Shown: positions 23,743-35,043, counted from the first letter of the stretch. The stretch: 64,000 nucleotides of DNA from Isoetes taiwanensis (GCA_021234155.1 JAJEKV010000324.1:186001-250000), one strand, 5' to 3'. Numbers and translations are program-made. The notes: generated by a model from the letters alone, not told the origin.

Positions 23743-23836
23743 AGCTGGGTCTAAGCACAATGGTGAGGGACACTTTTTATGTCGGCGATACATGGTGCTT
23801 GTGCTATGCTTTAAAAACCATTTTCTTTGTATTTTG

Positions 23837-23874
<38 letters not shown>

Positions 23875-24043
23875 ATATTTTTCTCTAACATGTATTTATG
23901 TTTCGCCTTGGAATATAAAATTTCAGCCCAAACGGACTTCTAAAAAAAAGATAAAAATAAAAAAAAAAGATTCATTAGGGGGGTGCTGGTGCTATGCTTG
24001 GATTTCGCGAAAATGCCCCCCAGCTATGTGCATTTACCCAGCT
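23743..24043 (+). mobile_element. MITE copy 2 (about 300 bp)
   Basis: Ends are AGCTGGGTCTAAGCAC and, in reverse, AGCTGGGTAAATGCAC. The body is homologous to 12012-12295 on the opposite strand. It contains a pure T run of about 44 bases (23829-23873), where copy 1 has a shorter mixed A/T stretch. Confidence 0.75.
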
Positions 24044-24389
24044 GAGCTTCAGCTATAGTTGATTCGAAGTTCAATAATACCTTTATGCAGTTATCTTTTT
24101 GTATGATGTGGTTAATATGTATTTATTCCATGAGGAATAAGCAAAGTGAACTTGTATTGAATAGTATTTTACTAATCTTACTTCAGTAATGACTGTCATC
24201 TATTTGTTATTGGTGGTTGTAGTGTAAAAACTACCAAGTACATGATAAAGATAGTCAGTAACTAGTTAATATGCTACCGCCCTTACATTGTTTGATGTAT
24301 TTGCTAGGTATGACTTTTAATTGCATAATTAGTATAAATTGTAATTTAATTTTCAATGGATTTAATCAGTTTATGGCACGTAATCTGTG
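24044..24389. other. AT-rich spacer
   Basis: No feature seen between the MITE and the repeat that borders the large retrotransposon. Confidence 0.5.
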
Positions 24390-24487
24390 ATAATTAACCA
24401 TCAGGTTTAGAGCGTATGATTCGAGTTCATCCAAATCATCGTGGCCTTTTCGGTTAGGATGCACAGCTACCACTCTAAAGTAGTGGA
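24390..24487 (+). repeat. SINE-like tandem unit, left of the large element
   Basis: ATTAACCATCAGGTTTAGAG... to ...AAAGTAGTGGA is repeated to the right of the element at 37577-37674 (ATTAACCATCAGGTCTGGAA...). Before the insertion the two units would have been adjacent, i.e. a ~100-bp tandem pair. The last part (GGATGCACAGCTACCACTCT) also occurs in the inverted repeat at 37644-37758. Confidence 0.8.
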
Positions 24488-26106
24488 TGTGACGCTCCCT
24501 GAATATATACGACCCCCGGTCGTATATATACGGGGACTTTCCCCTCCCATGGCGACCATCTCGCCATGAGCAGGGCCCTCCGTCTGACCCGGGCCATCTA
24601 CATAGAGATGCTCGAGGGAAGGGCACGGAGGTGTCATTCGGCCCACGCCTTCGATGAGCTCCTACGTCGCGGAAGCATGAATACAAGGGTTAGCACACAG
24701 CATAAATCATACATAAATATCCACCACGAAGGGTGGCGCGTCCATCCAAATACCAACGGCAAAGAATATGCATCTAGACCTAAGAAAACACCCAAACCCC
24801 CAGTTCTACCCCAGCTCAGACTCCTGTGAGGATGGACTGACGGCTCGGTCTCAAGAGGTCAGCAGACAGAGGTATAACCTGGCGTTGGCTGGCATAGAAC
24901 ATTGGCTAGGGTTGTCCACTCCATCCGCCCCTCCTGTGCACACTTTGCAGATGGGTCGATTCACGCTATGGCTTCACTATAGCCTTCCAGAGACGCAGAC
25001 TCAAGGTATCACCCGTTTTGAGTCTACTCCAGGGTTCATGACTCCCCGGTCCGATGAGGCAAGTCAGGGAAGCGTCCCCTTCCAGGATCACAGTGGTTCC
25101 ATGGGTGAGCTAGAGAATACGTGCCGCATCAGCGACCCCCGCATCCGTACCCAACTTACTCACCCTAAATGTACTCAAAGTGCAAGATGCTCCATACGGA
25201 TCACATCTCTACACCCAGGGAGTGTCAGACCCATACCCGGCCCTCTACATGACCGGCTATCAGGCCTAGCCCACTGTAGGAGTCTCAGGAGCCTTTTATG
25301 TTCGTGGCAAGACCCCACCCCCACTTCACCACCGGTGTCCCTTTTCCGGTGCTAAGCCAGACCATAGCATCTGACCCGGTGGTCTCTTGTACATGAGCCG
25401 CAACTAATGGGAATATTACAGGCTCTATCTAGGAGCATACTATCATATACTGAGCTCGAGGTCTCTACCCCCCCTTTAAACCCCCGTTAATTGGAAGCTA
25501 CCCAAATACTTCATAGATACCTCAACCAATTCCTTAACAGAGCACCATTCATAATTGAAATGTAATCCTACTTACCAGAGAAGGGTTAACCTCAACAAAA
25601 GCGATCAAGCAAAGAGAGTATCAAGTACTATCCTACAATTCACAAGCTAATCTACTACTAACCCGTGTTTGGCTGGAACCGTTATCATGGGGTGCTTCCA
25701 TGGTGTCAGAGGTAGGGGTAGCAAAGAATGACTAGTGGTTGTTCAATGATTTTGGTGAGGGCAAAGAATAGCGATTGCTTGGGCGCCAAACGCTCCTTGG
25801 GCTCATTTGGGTTCGATTTTGGCTGATACGGGGTGGTGATCCACCTAATTGGATCCAAATAGTAGTCACCATGTGGCTAATCGAAGTTTGGCCGGTGGTT
25901 CTTCCCAAACCATAATTGGCCTAATTATCCTTCTTAATTATTAATTTCCTTAATCATAGGTTATTATCCTTAATGGTTTAATTAACATAGCTAATTAAAT
26001 CCCTTTGTCAACCCCCTAGGTTACCATACCCCATGGTGGCGTATCTGTACTGGGTGACGTGTCAATGTATTTATACATATACCGTATAAATACTTGGAAC
26101 GTCACA
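24488..26106 (-). repeat. 3' LTR of the large element
   Basis: 1619 bp; partner of 35830-37570. Holds the conserved LTR block on the minus strand at 24905-24950 (CTGCAAAGTGTGCACAGG continuing AGGGGCGGATGGAGTGG). Confidence 0.95.
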
Positions 26107-26120
26107 TTCTCCCCTCCTTA
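26107..26120 (-). promoter_or_regulatory. polypurine tract of the large element
   Basis: The minus strand reads TAAGGAGGGGAGAA directly before the 3' LTR start TGTGACGTTCC. This is the expected plus-strand primer position. Confidence 0.85.
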
Positions 26121-26739
26121 GAATTAATGTCGTCCTTAGCATTATGGTTAGATAGATTTATAGGATATGAGATTAAAGGAGGAAGGTAATCCCTTATTTC
26201 CGAAAGTAATATATATTAAAACTTTAAAGTTGAAACAGTTTAAGCACCAAGGTGCATTTTCACATGATTATCATAATCAAAAAGTTGAAGGACCTAAGTC
26301 CAATATCAAAAACCGAGTAACAAGAAACAAAACATGTAGACAAAATAAAACTGAAGAGTTTGGGCCATCAGCAACCCTCTAACATGGGCAGGTCACGTAC
26401 TGCTCACTGGCCTGCACATGTCAGTATATCAGTATATATAATTAGATTGTGGTTGAAGGGACCACCCCCTTATAATAAAAGAAAACTCTATCTATCAGGA
26501 ACCCTATCATGTGTAAGGTTTGCAATTCACTGCAGCATAGGGAATGGTCAAGTTCCCATTGTAGCCGAAATGAACGCGGCCTATCAACTATATGCTCTCC
26601 AAGCAAGTCGTGGTCGTGTCAACATTGACAGTACACCACGTCCTAGAGAACACAAAGTGATCTCATCATCGGTAACTATTATTATTTACGATGCATCTAC
26701 CCCTCTAGAGCACTACTCTTGGCAATCAAGCTTCCAAGC

Positions 26740-29700
26740 TTACCGCCATTGCAGCGGGTTGATAGCATCGTTGATGGTGCGGCCTTGAGATTCCCGCATG
26801 AAGTTCGGATAATGCTTGTCAAGGTCTATCTTCATCACCCAAGTAGCATCCTCAACTGGTAAGTGCTTCCACTTAACTAAGTATTGCAACATTTGAGTTC
26901 TTCTGGTTTGTTTATACGCTCGATCAAGAAGAGCTTCAGGCACTATCTCCAGCTGCTCCTCTGTCATTTCGAGGAGGGTAGGGGTAACCTCCTCTGGATC
27001 AGGGGTGTGTTGTTTCAAAAGACTTACGTGAAAGACCTTGTGGATCTTCAAGCGGGGCGGCAGATCCAAGCGATATGCCTGCTCTCCAACACGCTCAATA
27101 ATTTTGAATGGTCCAGCCCATCTGGGTGCCAACTTCTTGCAGTTGCCAATCTTAAGCTTGGCTTGTTTCACCTTAATCTTAAGCCAAACTGATTCGCCCA
27201 CCTGAAAAACGCGTGGGGTTCTGTGCTTATCGGCTACACTCTTCTGATGACTGCGTGCAGCTAATAAGTAGCCACGAACTTCTTCGACCAGAGCTTGCAT
27301 CTCCAGGAGGAGTTTTTGAGAAACCTCCACTTTAGAAACAGGGTTATGCCATGTGTCTGGAGTAAGACACTGATAACCATAATTTATCATAAAGGGAGAC
27401 ATTCTGGAAGACTCCTGTTTCATGCTGTTGTAGGCAAACTCGACCAGATAAATATAGTCAGCCCATTGTGATTGCTTACTCCACACATAACGTCTTAGCA
27501 TATCCTCTATAATGCGATTGGTACGCTCTGTCTGACCAGCTGTTTGAGGATGATATGCCGTACTCATAGCAAGCTAGGTCTGGATGGTGGCAAAGAAATC
27601 TTTCCAGAATGCACTTACGAATTTGGGATCCCTGTCGGATATAATAACTCGTGGCATTCCGTGTAATCTGAAGATCTCTTTGGCAAATAGCAGAGCAGTA
27701 TCGAAGGCGGTATCCATGGTACGACATGGCAAGAAATGAGCCATTTTTGACAATTTGTCAACCACTACCATTAAGGCATCATATCCCCGGAGAGTTCGTG
27801 GAAGGCCCACAATGAAATCCATGGTTATCACTTCCCATTTGGCGTTGGGCACATCCAGAGGTTGCAGCTCGCCTGGAATCCTTAACTGCTCAGCTTTGGT
27901 TTGCTGACACACCTGACACTGCTTGATATACCTGGCGATGTCCTTTTTCATAGAAGGTCAGAAATAGCTGGAACGAATCTTAAAGTAGGTCTTCATAAAA
28001 CCTGCATGTCCAGCTATAGGGTGGTTGTGTGTGTCATGGAGAATGAGCTTACGTACTCCTGAAGTTTCAGGTACACACAACTTATCCTTGTAATATAACA
28101 AGTTGCCTTCTTATACGAACGGAAAGCTTCGCGCTCCTTTTCTGTGCGAGCTTCCTTAGTCAAACTACTCCAAACTTCACAAAACCCGGGATCTGTGGCC
28201 AAGGTCTGTTCTATCTGTTTCCCAAACCCATTGGTGAGTGTGGAAATTGCATTACAATGGGTTCGGGTTAGCAAGGGATGGCGCGACAACGCATCCGCAA
28301 CCACATTGTGCTTTCCAGGTTTGTACATAATCTCAAAATCATACTCCTCCAAAAATTCCATCCATCTTCTCTGACGGAGATTGAGATTTGGCTGGGTGGA
28401 TAAATAATGGAGACTTTGATGATCCGTATCCAACTGGAATCTCCTACCAAGAAGGTAGTGTCTCCATATCCATAGGGCATGGACAACGGCTAATAATTCC
28501 TGATCATGGGTAGGGTATCGCTGCTCCGTCTCGTTCATTTTCTTTGAATCATAGGCAATAACCCTCCCCTCCTGCATTAGGACTCCACCGGTGGCAATCT
28601 TACTGGCATCCGTTGCCACTAGTTTATCCTTTTCCGGATCGGGCAATGTGAGAACTGGTGCTGATGTTAAGGCATCTTTAAGCTGCTGGAAACTCCCCTG
28701 AACTTTTGCCTTCCAATGTTCCATCCAATCCTTCACTTTCTCATGCTTTGTAATTGTAAGAGGTGCTGCAATCTTTGCAAAATCCTTTACAAATTTCCGA
28801 TAATATCCTGCTAATCCCAAGAAACTTCGGACCTCGGAAACATTTCCTGGAATAGGCCATTCCCTTACGGCCTTTATTTTTGCTGGATCTGTAGCAATTC
28901 CCTCTGCCGAAATGACATGGCCCAAATAATCGACCTTCGGAGTGGCAAACTTGCACTTAGAGAACTTGGCAAAAAGCTGATGACGTCTTAGCTTTTGTAG
29001 GGCCAATCTAAGATGTTTCTCGTGCTCCTCTAGGGTCTTACTATAGATGAGGATGTCGTCAAAGAAAATAACAACAAAATCATCCAAGTATTGGCGGAAG
29101 ACATCATTCATCAATCGCATAAAAGTTGCTGGGGCATTAGTTAATCCAAAAGGCATAACTGTAAACTCATAATGCCCATATCTAGTGCGAAAAGCAGATT
29201 TATGGATGTCCTCCTCTTTAATCCTTATTTGATGGTATCCGGAGCGTAGATCAATCTTTGAGAAATATTTAGCCCCTTGCAACTGATCCATTAGATCATC
29301 GGCTCTAGGCAAAGCATAGCGATTCTTGATGATATGCTTGTTGAGTTGCCGATAATCAATACACATCCTCAAGGAGCCATCCTTTTTCTTAACAAAGAGA
29401 ATAGGAGCGCTAAAAGGCGAAACACTAGGTTGAATGAAACCTAGGTTTAGTAACTCCTGAAGTTGCTTCTTAAGCTCCGCCAACTCTGGAGGACTCATAC
29501 GGTACGGGGCCTTGCTGGTAGGCTTAGTACCTGGCTCTAAAGCTATCTCACATTCTACCCCTCTAAAAGGAGGAAGCTTCTGGATCTCATCCGGAAAAAG
29601 ATCACCAAATTCTCGGAAAAAATTAGCAATCCCCTCTGGCAGGGTGTCGATTACTTGCTTCTGCTTAGCATCTGACTCAATGGAGGCAAGTGTAATGATG

Positions 29701-29970
29701 CAAAGAAGCTTTTCCTTGCGTATAGCTTTATCTAACTGCCTGATGGACATAGACTGCATAATAGGGTTGAATGGTTCACCTTTTATAGTTACGCGGGCTC
29801 CATTAGCTGCGTTGAAGGTAACTTCCCGTTTCTCGCAGTCTATGTTGGCCTTTGCAGATGCCAAGAATTCCATACTGACAATAAGGTCGTATTTGCCAAT
29901 ATCCATCAACTCGGCACCCAAAGCAACTAGTGCACCTGGCAGCTGCATCTTGAGATTGATCACGCGACCA
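26740..29970 (-). pseudogene. pol of the large element: protease, RT, RNase H, integrase, chromodomain
   Basis: In element order: the end of the protease region ([12 protein letters not shown]), reverse transcriptase ([33 protein letters not shown], active site [12 protein letters not shown]), RNase H ([19 protein letters not shown], ending [10 protein letters not shown]), integrase zinc finger (CQVCQQTKAEQ) and core (ISDRDPKFVSAFWKDFF, AYHPQTAGQTERTN), and a C-terminal chromodomain (MLQYLVKWKHLPVEDATWV). The chromodomain marks a chromovirus. RT and the integrase tail remain in long open stretches (28014-29963 and 26740-27567). Fossil, broken. Confidence 0.95.
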
Positions 29971-30289
29971 TGAGTATGTCCGACTTTACCAATCGGCTAG
30001 AGTGGCGAGGGCCCGGTCCGGGACCTCAATGTTTCAAGCTGTAAGACTTGGGCCATTCTAGGAGAAGCAAAATTATGTGTACTTCCCCGTATCCATAAGA
30101 ATTATAAAAGGCTTCTTCGTCTACTTGACCTATGGTGGAAATGACAAGAAGGTGACTTTTCAAAGATTGCCGGTTTCTATAGCCGCAAGGATATGAGACG
30201 ACCGTGAATACTTTCGGGGAGCCTCCTCCTCGACAGGTTGTGTTGACTTGAGATCGTCCCAATCGAGGTCGGCCATGGCCAGCTGGGCA

Positions 30290-31558
30290 GTCTGCGTGAC
30301 ATAAGGACAATTCTGCATGAAGTGTCCGGGCCGCATACACCTGTAGCATGCCTTATCTGGCCGAGCTGTTTCGGGCCTCTTTAGGAATAGGGCGTAAGAG
30401 GTTCCAACTTCCTTAAAACATTGTTTCGTTTATCGGTAGTCGGCTGAAGGTGACTTTCTTTTCCTGGCGGCCATAAGAGTTCTGCTGAGAGGGCCCCGGA
30501 CTTGGCGAGCGGGGTTTGTAAGGTGTGGACGGCCATGGCTGTGAGTAAGGAGCAGGACGCGGATATTGGTTCCTTGGTGTGTCCTCCTCGAGGCTCAATG
30601 CCTTAGCCTCAGCCTCCGCAACTGATTTCGGGTCTATGGCCTTAACCATTCGTTTAATTGATGGGGCCAACCCTTCAATGTAGCCTTCCACTGCCCTCTT
30701 TTCATTCATACGGTACATACTGACCTCAAAGCGCATAAATTCATCAGTGTAGGCCTGGACTGACATACCCCTACTCGCTCTAACTTTGTAGAAGGTCTGA
30801 ATTTGTTGGCATTTGTGCGCACGAGGCACATAATGCGACTTAAAAGCTTTTGCAAACTTTTTGAACTTGCACCTGATTCTATCCAGATGCTTGGCTCTAG
30901 CATAGCCCTTCCACCAAATACGGGCAGCTCCTGTAAGGTTTGTGGTAGCAACCTTTCCTGTATCATTTTCTGTCATGCCATAGGACTTCCCAAACTCCTT
31001 CATTTCGTCCAACCAGGACTCTGCATTCAGTCCGCTTCTAGATTTCCCATCAAACTGGGCCAGTTTCCTATTCTTCCATATACTAGTTATGGCTGTATCA
31101 ACCGTCTTGCGGTATTCCTTATCCCGGCGCTTTGCATGGTCACCAGCTGATACCGATGACTCAGAAGACACAGAAGTGGCTGATTGTGAGGATGTGGCGC
31201 TATCCCTAGAGGAACTCTGACGACGTTTAGTATGGGGCCTCTTTTGTGCAGGTACAGGGCTGGTTTCAGGTGGGGACGGTTGCTGTGTGGGTGGACTTGG
31301 CGGTGGCGGAGGTAACTCCGGTCCGTCTTCTTGTATATGCTGGGGTGGATTGGCATGTAACACATACGCTTGCAACTCGCCTAATTGCCTCTTCATTAGC
31401 ATAAGTTCCTGTTCAGGTGTTAGTCTACTGGCATTTGAGGGCGTCTGCCAAGCGGCGTTGCGTGCACCGTCTATATCCAGCATACACAAAACCAAACTAA
31501 AGAGACCGGCCCTAGGGGTTCGCAAATGGGTAGAGAATTGAGTAGCGAACACTTTCAC
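30290..31558 (-). pseudogene. gag of the large element
   Basis: Pro/Ser-rich N-terminal region (about 31100-31450), then the retrotransposon gag core (LNAESWLDEMKEFGKSYG, AARIWWKGYARAKHL, FKSHYVPRAHKC, YTDEFMRFEVSMY) and a CCHC zinc knuckle (CYRCMRPGHFMQNC, about 30310-30355). Same gag type as copy A. Fossil, broken. Confidence 0.9.
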
Positions 31559-32000
31559 GTACAGCCCTAACGAGCTTGTAACGTGCCCAGGCCTGAACGA
31601 TAACAGGTTGGTAATCCAGCGTTGGGCTAATAATAAGGAGATTGAAAAGCCTCCTTAAAGCATAGAAGATTTGCCACAGGTGGTCGTTGGCATCCTCGAA
31701 AGCTTCGTGCCTGGACATATCCCAATAGTCCCATGTGCGGCGAAGAGTTTGCTTCAGGTCCTCGTAGGCTCGTTCCCTGAGAATGCTAACTATCTCCATC
31801 CCCTTGGCTGGATCATAGGACTCCCCTGGTGGTGCAGGTTCTATCTCATAACCTTCGTCCCATTCCGGGTACTCCCCATATCTTTGGCCATAATCCTGTT
31901 CTGGCGGCCCTGGATCATCTCTCCTTATCAGATCGGTAATTCTCTCTTCATATTCTTCAAGTGTTTCTTCTGTAAGACGATAAAAATGAATATAGAACAT
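31512..32000 (-). CDS. unrecognised acidic/aromatic ORF upstream of gag
   Basis: Open stretch of 162 residues ending just inside the gag start. It has an acidic first third (EETLEEYEERITDLIRRDD, GQRYGEYPEWDEGYEIEP) and a helical, Trp/Arg-rich second part (TLRRTWDYWDMSRHEAFEDA, then LWQIFYALRRLFNLL). No known domain was recognised. By position it could be a gag-extension or an accessory protein; function unknown. Part of a fossil element. Confidence 0.5.
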   Translation of the reverse strand: MFYIHFYRLTEETLEEYEERITDLIRRDDPGPPEQDYGQRYGEYPEWDEGYEIEPAPPGESYDPAKGMEIVSILRERAYEDLKQTLRRTWDYWDMSRHEAFEDANDHLWQIFYALRRLFNLLIISPTLDYQPVIVQAWARYKLVRAVRESVRYSILYPFANP

Positions 32001-32215
32001 TGAACAATTTCGTTATGCCCTAAACTCTAATAGATAGAAGAACACATCATGGAAGAGAACAATCTTAATTGTATTCATTGAGACAATAGTCACAATTGAT
32101 AAAAAGATGATATATCATAACTATAGAATGGCTAGAAATTGCCAAACCAAAATCCTACATCTATACGCAATACAAAACGCGTAATACAATTATTTAAGAG
32201 CTAGGTCCTCCCTCT

Positions 32216-33583
32216 TCATTCGTAGACCGAGGAGGTGGTGGCGGCGATCGGTGTCATAGCTGGGTCTACTGTGGCAGCCGCAATGGAAGCAACCTCTGGC
32301 GGATAAGCAACAGCCAATGGGGCTGCCGTAAGGAGCTTCATGCTCATCCAGGGTGCAATATCTTGCCCCAAGGCCGTCAGGGCAAGATCCCATCGTACGA
32401 GTACATAAGTGAACGTACGATAGGGAAGCTTCTTGTGCCCGGCCAATGTGGAGAGAGCACGGAGGGTCCACCATGAAGCTTCAGCCTCCGGCCCTAAATC
32501 TCGGCCTATAAAAAGAACTTGCCCCTGGCGAAAAGCTGATAAGAAAAAGCGGGTAAGGTGGTTTCCCAATACCTTCCCTTGCGGGGTCTCTGACGTGGCC
32601 ACCTCCTTGTCTAAGTCCATAGGGACTTCTTCTTCCTTGAGTTCTTGCTGCTCTTCCTTCAGATGAGCAGGATTATGGTATAGATCCTCTCCTTCCTCAT
32701 CCGAATCGGAGGGAACCTCAACCATATTAATGTTGGGAACATGAGATCCCATAGCTGTAAAGGCATCCGGTGAGGGCTGAGAGGCCGGATCCTGCATCAC
32801 CAGTTCCCGAAGCCGTAGCAAAGTCTCAGCCGGCTCTATGGTGTCCTGTCGGAACTGGAGTAACTGCTGCACCTCCGGGGGAAGCTCAATAGGAGCGAAG
32901 TCGATGAAATCATCCAAACAGTACTCCGCTAGCTCATAGAGCACATGGTCCTTACGCCGGCGCTTAAACCCGGCCACCATGTGATAGGTCCAGATGATAT
33001 CATCCAAGAGAAGATATTCTTGCCCTTGGTGATACACAACTGGAAGGGCGTCCAGCCCTGACAAGCGTGCAGCTTGTTCCCGGCGTGGTGGCATCTCCTC
33101 TGCTAACTGCTTCCAACGGGCGAAGTCGCCCATACCTATATGCTCATCTTCTCCCTCCTCGGAAGATTCAGGGAGTTTGCCTTTCTCTACATGCAAAGTT
33201 TCATCCTCAACGTATTGATCCATGAGGATGGCTAGGGCGAAGGCAACCTCAAGATATTGTCGCCCCTGATGCTGCACAACGGGCAGGTGTTTGCCCCATC
33301 TGAGCTTTCCTTTCAGCACATCATACGCATGTGTGTCGCCCCCTAACATATCCCGGACTACCTCCCGTTCTAGATACAATTGGGGAGGATCCCCAAGAGG
33401 GATACACAAAGGAAGCATCTCCTCCATGTAAAAGTCTAAGAACCCGGCATAATCTGGGTGCCACTGCATATTAGTGATGAGGTCTAGGCGCTGGCATAGC
33501 AAGGGCCGCAACAGGTCGAAGGGCACTTGCGGATCCCAATGCTCTCCGTCTTGGTACCATGCAAGTAGGTCGGTGGCTGCCAT
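32216..33583 (-). CDS. unrecognised 455-residue element ORF with internal repeat
   Basis: The longest upstream ORF of the large element, lying between the H3-bearing ORF and the 162-residue ORF. No known family was recognised. It is mostly helical by composition. Two blocks 80 residues apart share LPVVxHQGxxYL (residues 100-111 and 180-191), suggesting an internal duplication. An acidic stretch follows around residues 290-340 (SDSDEEGED, EEQQELKEEE), and the C-terminus is Ala/Thr-rich. It has no transmembrane segment and no obvious catalytic motif. Inference: an accessory protein specific to this element family. Copy A has a weak trace at 1328-1567. Confidence 0.6.
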   Translation of the reverse strand: MAATDLLAWYQDGEHWDPQVPFDLLRPLLCQRLDLITNMQWHPDYAGFLDFYMEEMLPLCIPLGDPPQLYLEREVVRDMLGGDTHAYDVLKGKLRWGKHLPVVQHQGRQYLEVAFALAILMDQYVEDETLHVEKGKLPESSEEGEDEHIGMGDFARWKQLAEEMPPRREQAARLSGLDALPVVYHQGQEYLLLDDIIWTYHMVAGFKRRRKDHVLYELAEYCLDDFIDFAPIELPPEVQQLLQFRQDTIEPAETLLRLRELVMQDPASQPSPDAFTAMGSHVPNINMVEVPSDSDEEGEDLYHNPAHLKEEQQELKEEEVPMDLDKEVATSETPQGKVLGNHLTRFFLSAFRQGQVLFIGRDLGPEAEASWWTLRALSTLAGHKKLPYRTFTYVLVRWDLALTALGQDIAPWMSMKLLTAAPLAVAYPPEVASIAAATVDPAMTPIAATTSSVYE

Positions 33584-33784
33584 GGCGCTGGAAAGGAGGA
33601 GGAAGCAAGAAAAACAGATATAACAAATGAAATGAAACTTTGAAGATCCTTTTTAACCCTTTTTATTATGCTGACATCAGCATTTTTGTATTTAACACAA
33701 AATAAAAGGTTCTTAATACAAAACAAAAAGTTTTTATTAAATATCAAAAAAAATATTTACAATGCAGAAAATCAGCAAAATATG

Positions 33785-35043
33785 CTAAGGATGCTCCCCC
33801 CGAATCCTGCGGGCGAGGGCTAAATCCTTAGGCATGATGGTGACCCTCTTTGCGTGGATTGCGCAAAGATTGGCATCACCAAAAAGTGCCACTAGATAGG
33901 CCTCCGCAGCCTCTTGGAGTGCCAAAATGGCAAAAGTCTGGAAGCGGAGGTCGGTCTTGAACTCCTGGCCAATCTCCCGAACCAACCTCTGAAAGGGGAG
34001 CTTCCGTATCAGAAGTTGGGTTGACTTTTGAAACTTACGGATCTCCCGTAAGGCGACAGTGCCGGGTCGGTACCGATGGGGTTTCCTCTGTGGAGCAGGG
34101 TTAGGAGGCGGCCCCCTTTGTGCAGGCACAGTCTTGGCCCCAACATGTGGTCGGGACGCATCCACCCGCTCCTGCCTCCGACTGGAGCTCGCGTTCTTGC
34201 CAAAAGCGCCGACAGTCCTTAACTTTTCCTTGTATTGACTGCCGGACTTCCGGGCTACGGCTTTCCTCCGGTGCTTAACGGTCGTATGCTCCGTTGGGTT
34301 GGGACCCTGACCGCTCCCTGATCCCCCATCTCCCTGCTGGTCCTGCTGTTCCTGTCGGCCCGTCCCCTCCTTTTCCCTTTGGAGCCTTTCCTGCTCCTCC
34401 CGGAACTCCCGGGCCCTCCTGAGGTCTTCTTCAACCTGCTTGTAGTGTTGTGCTACACTGCGGCGAAGAAGTTCAGCATGGTATCGGTCGGGCCGCTGGG
34501 CCATATCTATCTGAACCGTTATTAAGTAGTCTATGCTGATATCAGGGATCTCCCCCCATATGAAGCTGTGGGAATCCTCATCCCATCGGTATGGGGGAAT
34601 CTCGATCGCCCTGCCATCTATGACGACGACTCCATCCCCAAGATACCGGTACTCCCTACCTCGAGCCGCCGTATCGGCTCGTTCTATCTCTCGGCGGTCA
34701 TCCTCCCTGGCCAAGTTTCTGATCCGGTCGGCCTCGTCCCTTATGTCCCCCTCCTCGGTGTGTCCTTCACATTCGGGACGGTAGAATTTAATCAGCATCA
34801 TGACCAAGTCAGGTTGCTCGACCATGGTGTAAGGGAGAGGCGGAGGTTGGTCCGGATCAAGAATGGCTCCGAGAAGTGGTAAATGGGATAGGGGATCCTA
34901 TCATTGTTCTCAAATCTGTTTACTAGCTCGTCTAGAAGTATGTCAATCAAAGCAGGGTCGGTAGCCATATGCCGAGCGATCAAAGCGTAGATCTGGGCTA
35001 CAGTAAGGGTAGTGGGGTCCGGAGCACTCTTGGTGTTGGCCAT
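33785..35043 (-). CDS. element-borne ORF region ending in a histone H3 domain
   Basis: Leader ORF region of the large retrotransposon. The first codons (35043 down) read MANTKSAPD. The open stretch 33785-34825 (346 residues) holds an acidic/Arg-rich region (1-110), a charged coiled-coil-like region (about 110-160), a Gln/Gly-rich linker (160-180), a basic stretch with ARKS at residues 191-194, a basic Pro-rich linker (230-248), then a full histone H3 core from PHRYRPG (249) to RIRGEHP (346). About 84 of these 98 residues equal canonical plant H3 (counted by eye, reference from memory), including αN, α1, loop 1, α2, loop 2 and α3. Residues matching H3 K56, K79, C110, H113 and K122 are kept. 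Loop 1 is short, as in canonical H3 and unlike CENH3. It is an H3-like core behind a long non-histone N-terminus, not a host histone gene. Whether the fossil copy is expressed is unknown. Confidence 0.93.

Noticed and set aside
24566-25355. Reading frames on the plus strand, repeated at 35908-36894
   Set aside because: They lie in the two LTRs and recur because the LTRs do; no protein domain is recognisable.
26360-26788. Plus-strand ORF near the 3' end of the large element
   Set aside because: It overlaps the element's 3' untranslated region and chromodomain end antisense, with no recognisable domain.
33785-34081. CENH3 (centromeric H3) capture
   Set aside because: Loop 1 is short and the sequence between LVREI and [10 protein letters not shown] follows canonical H3, so CENH3 is not the better match.
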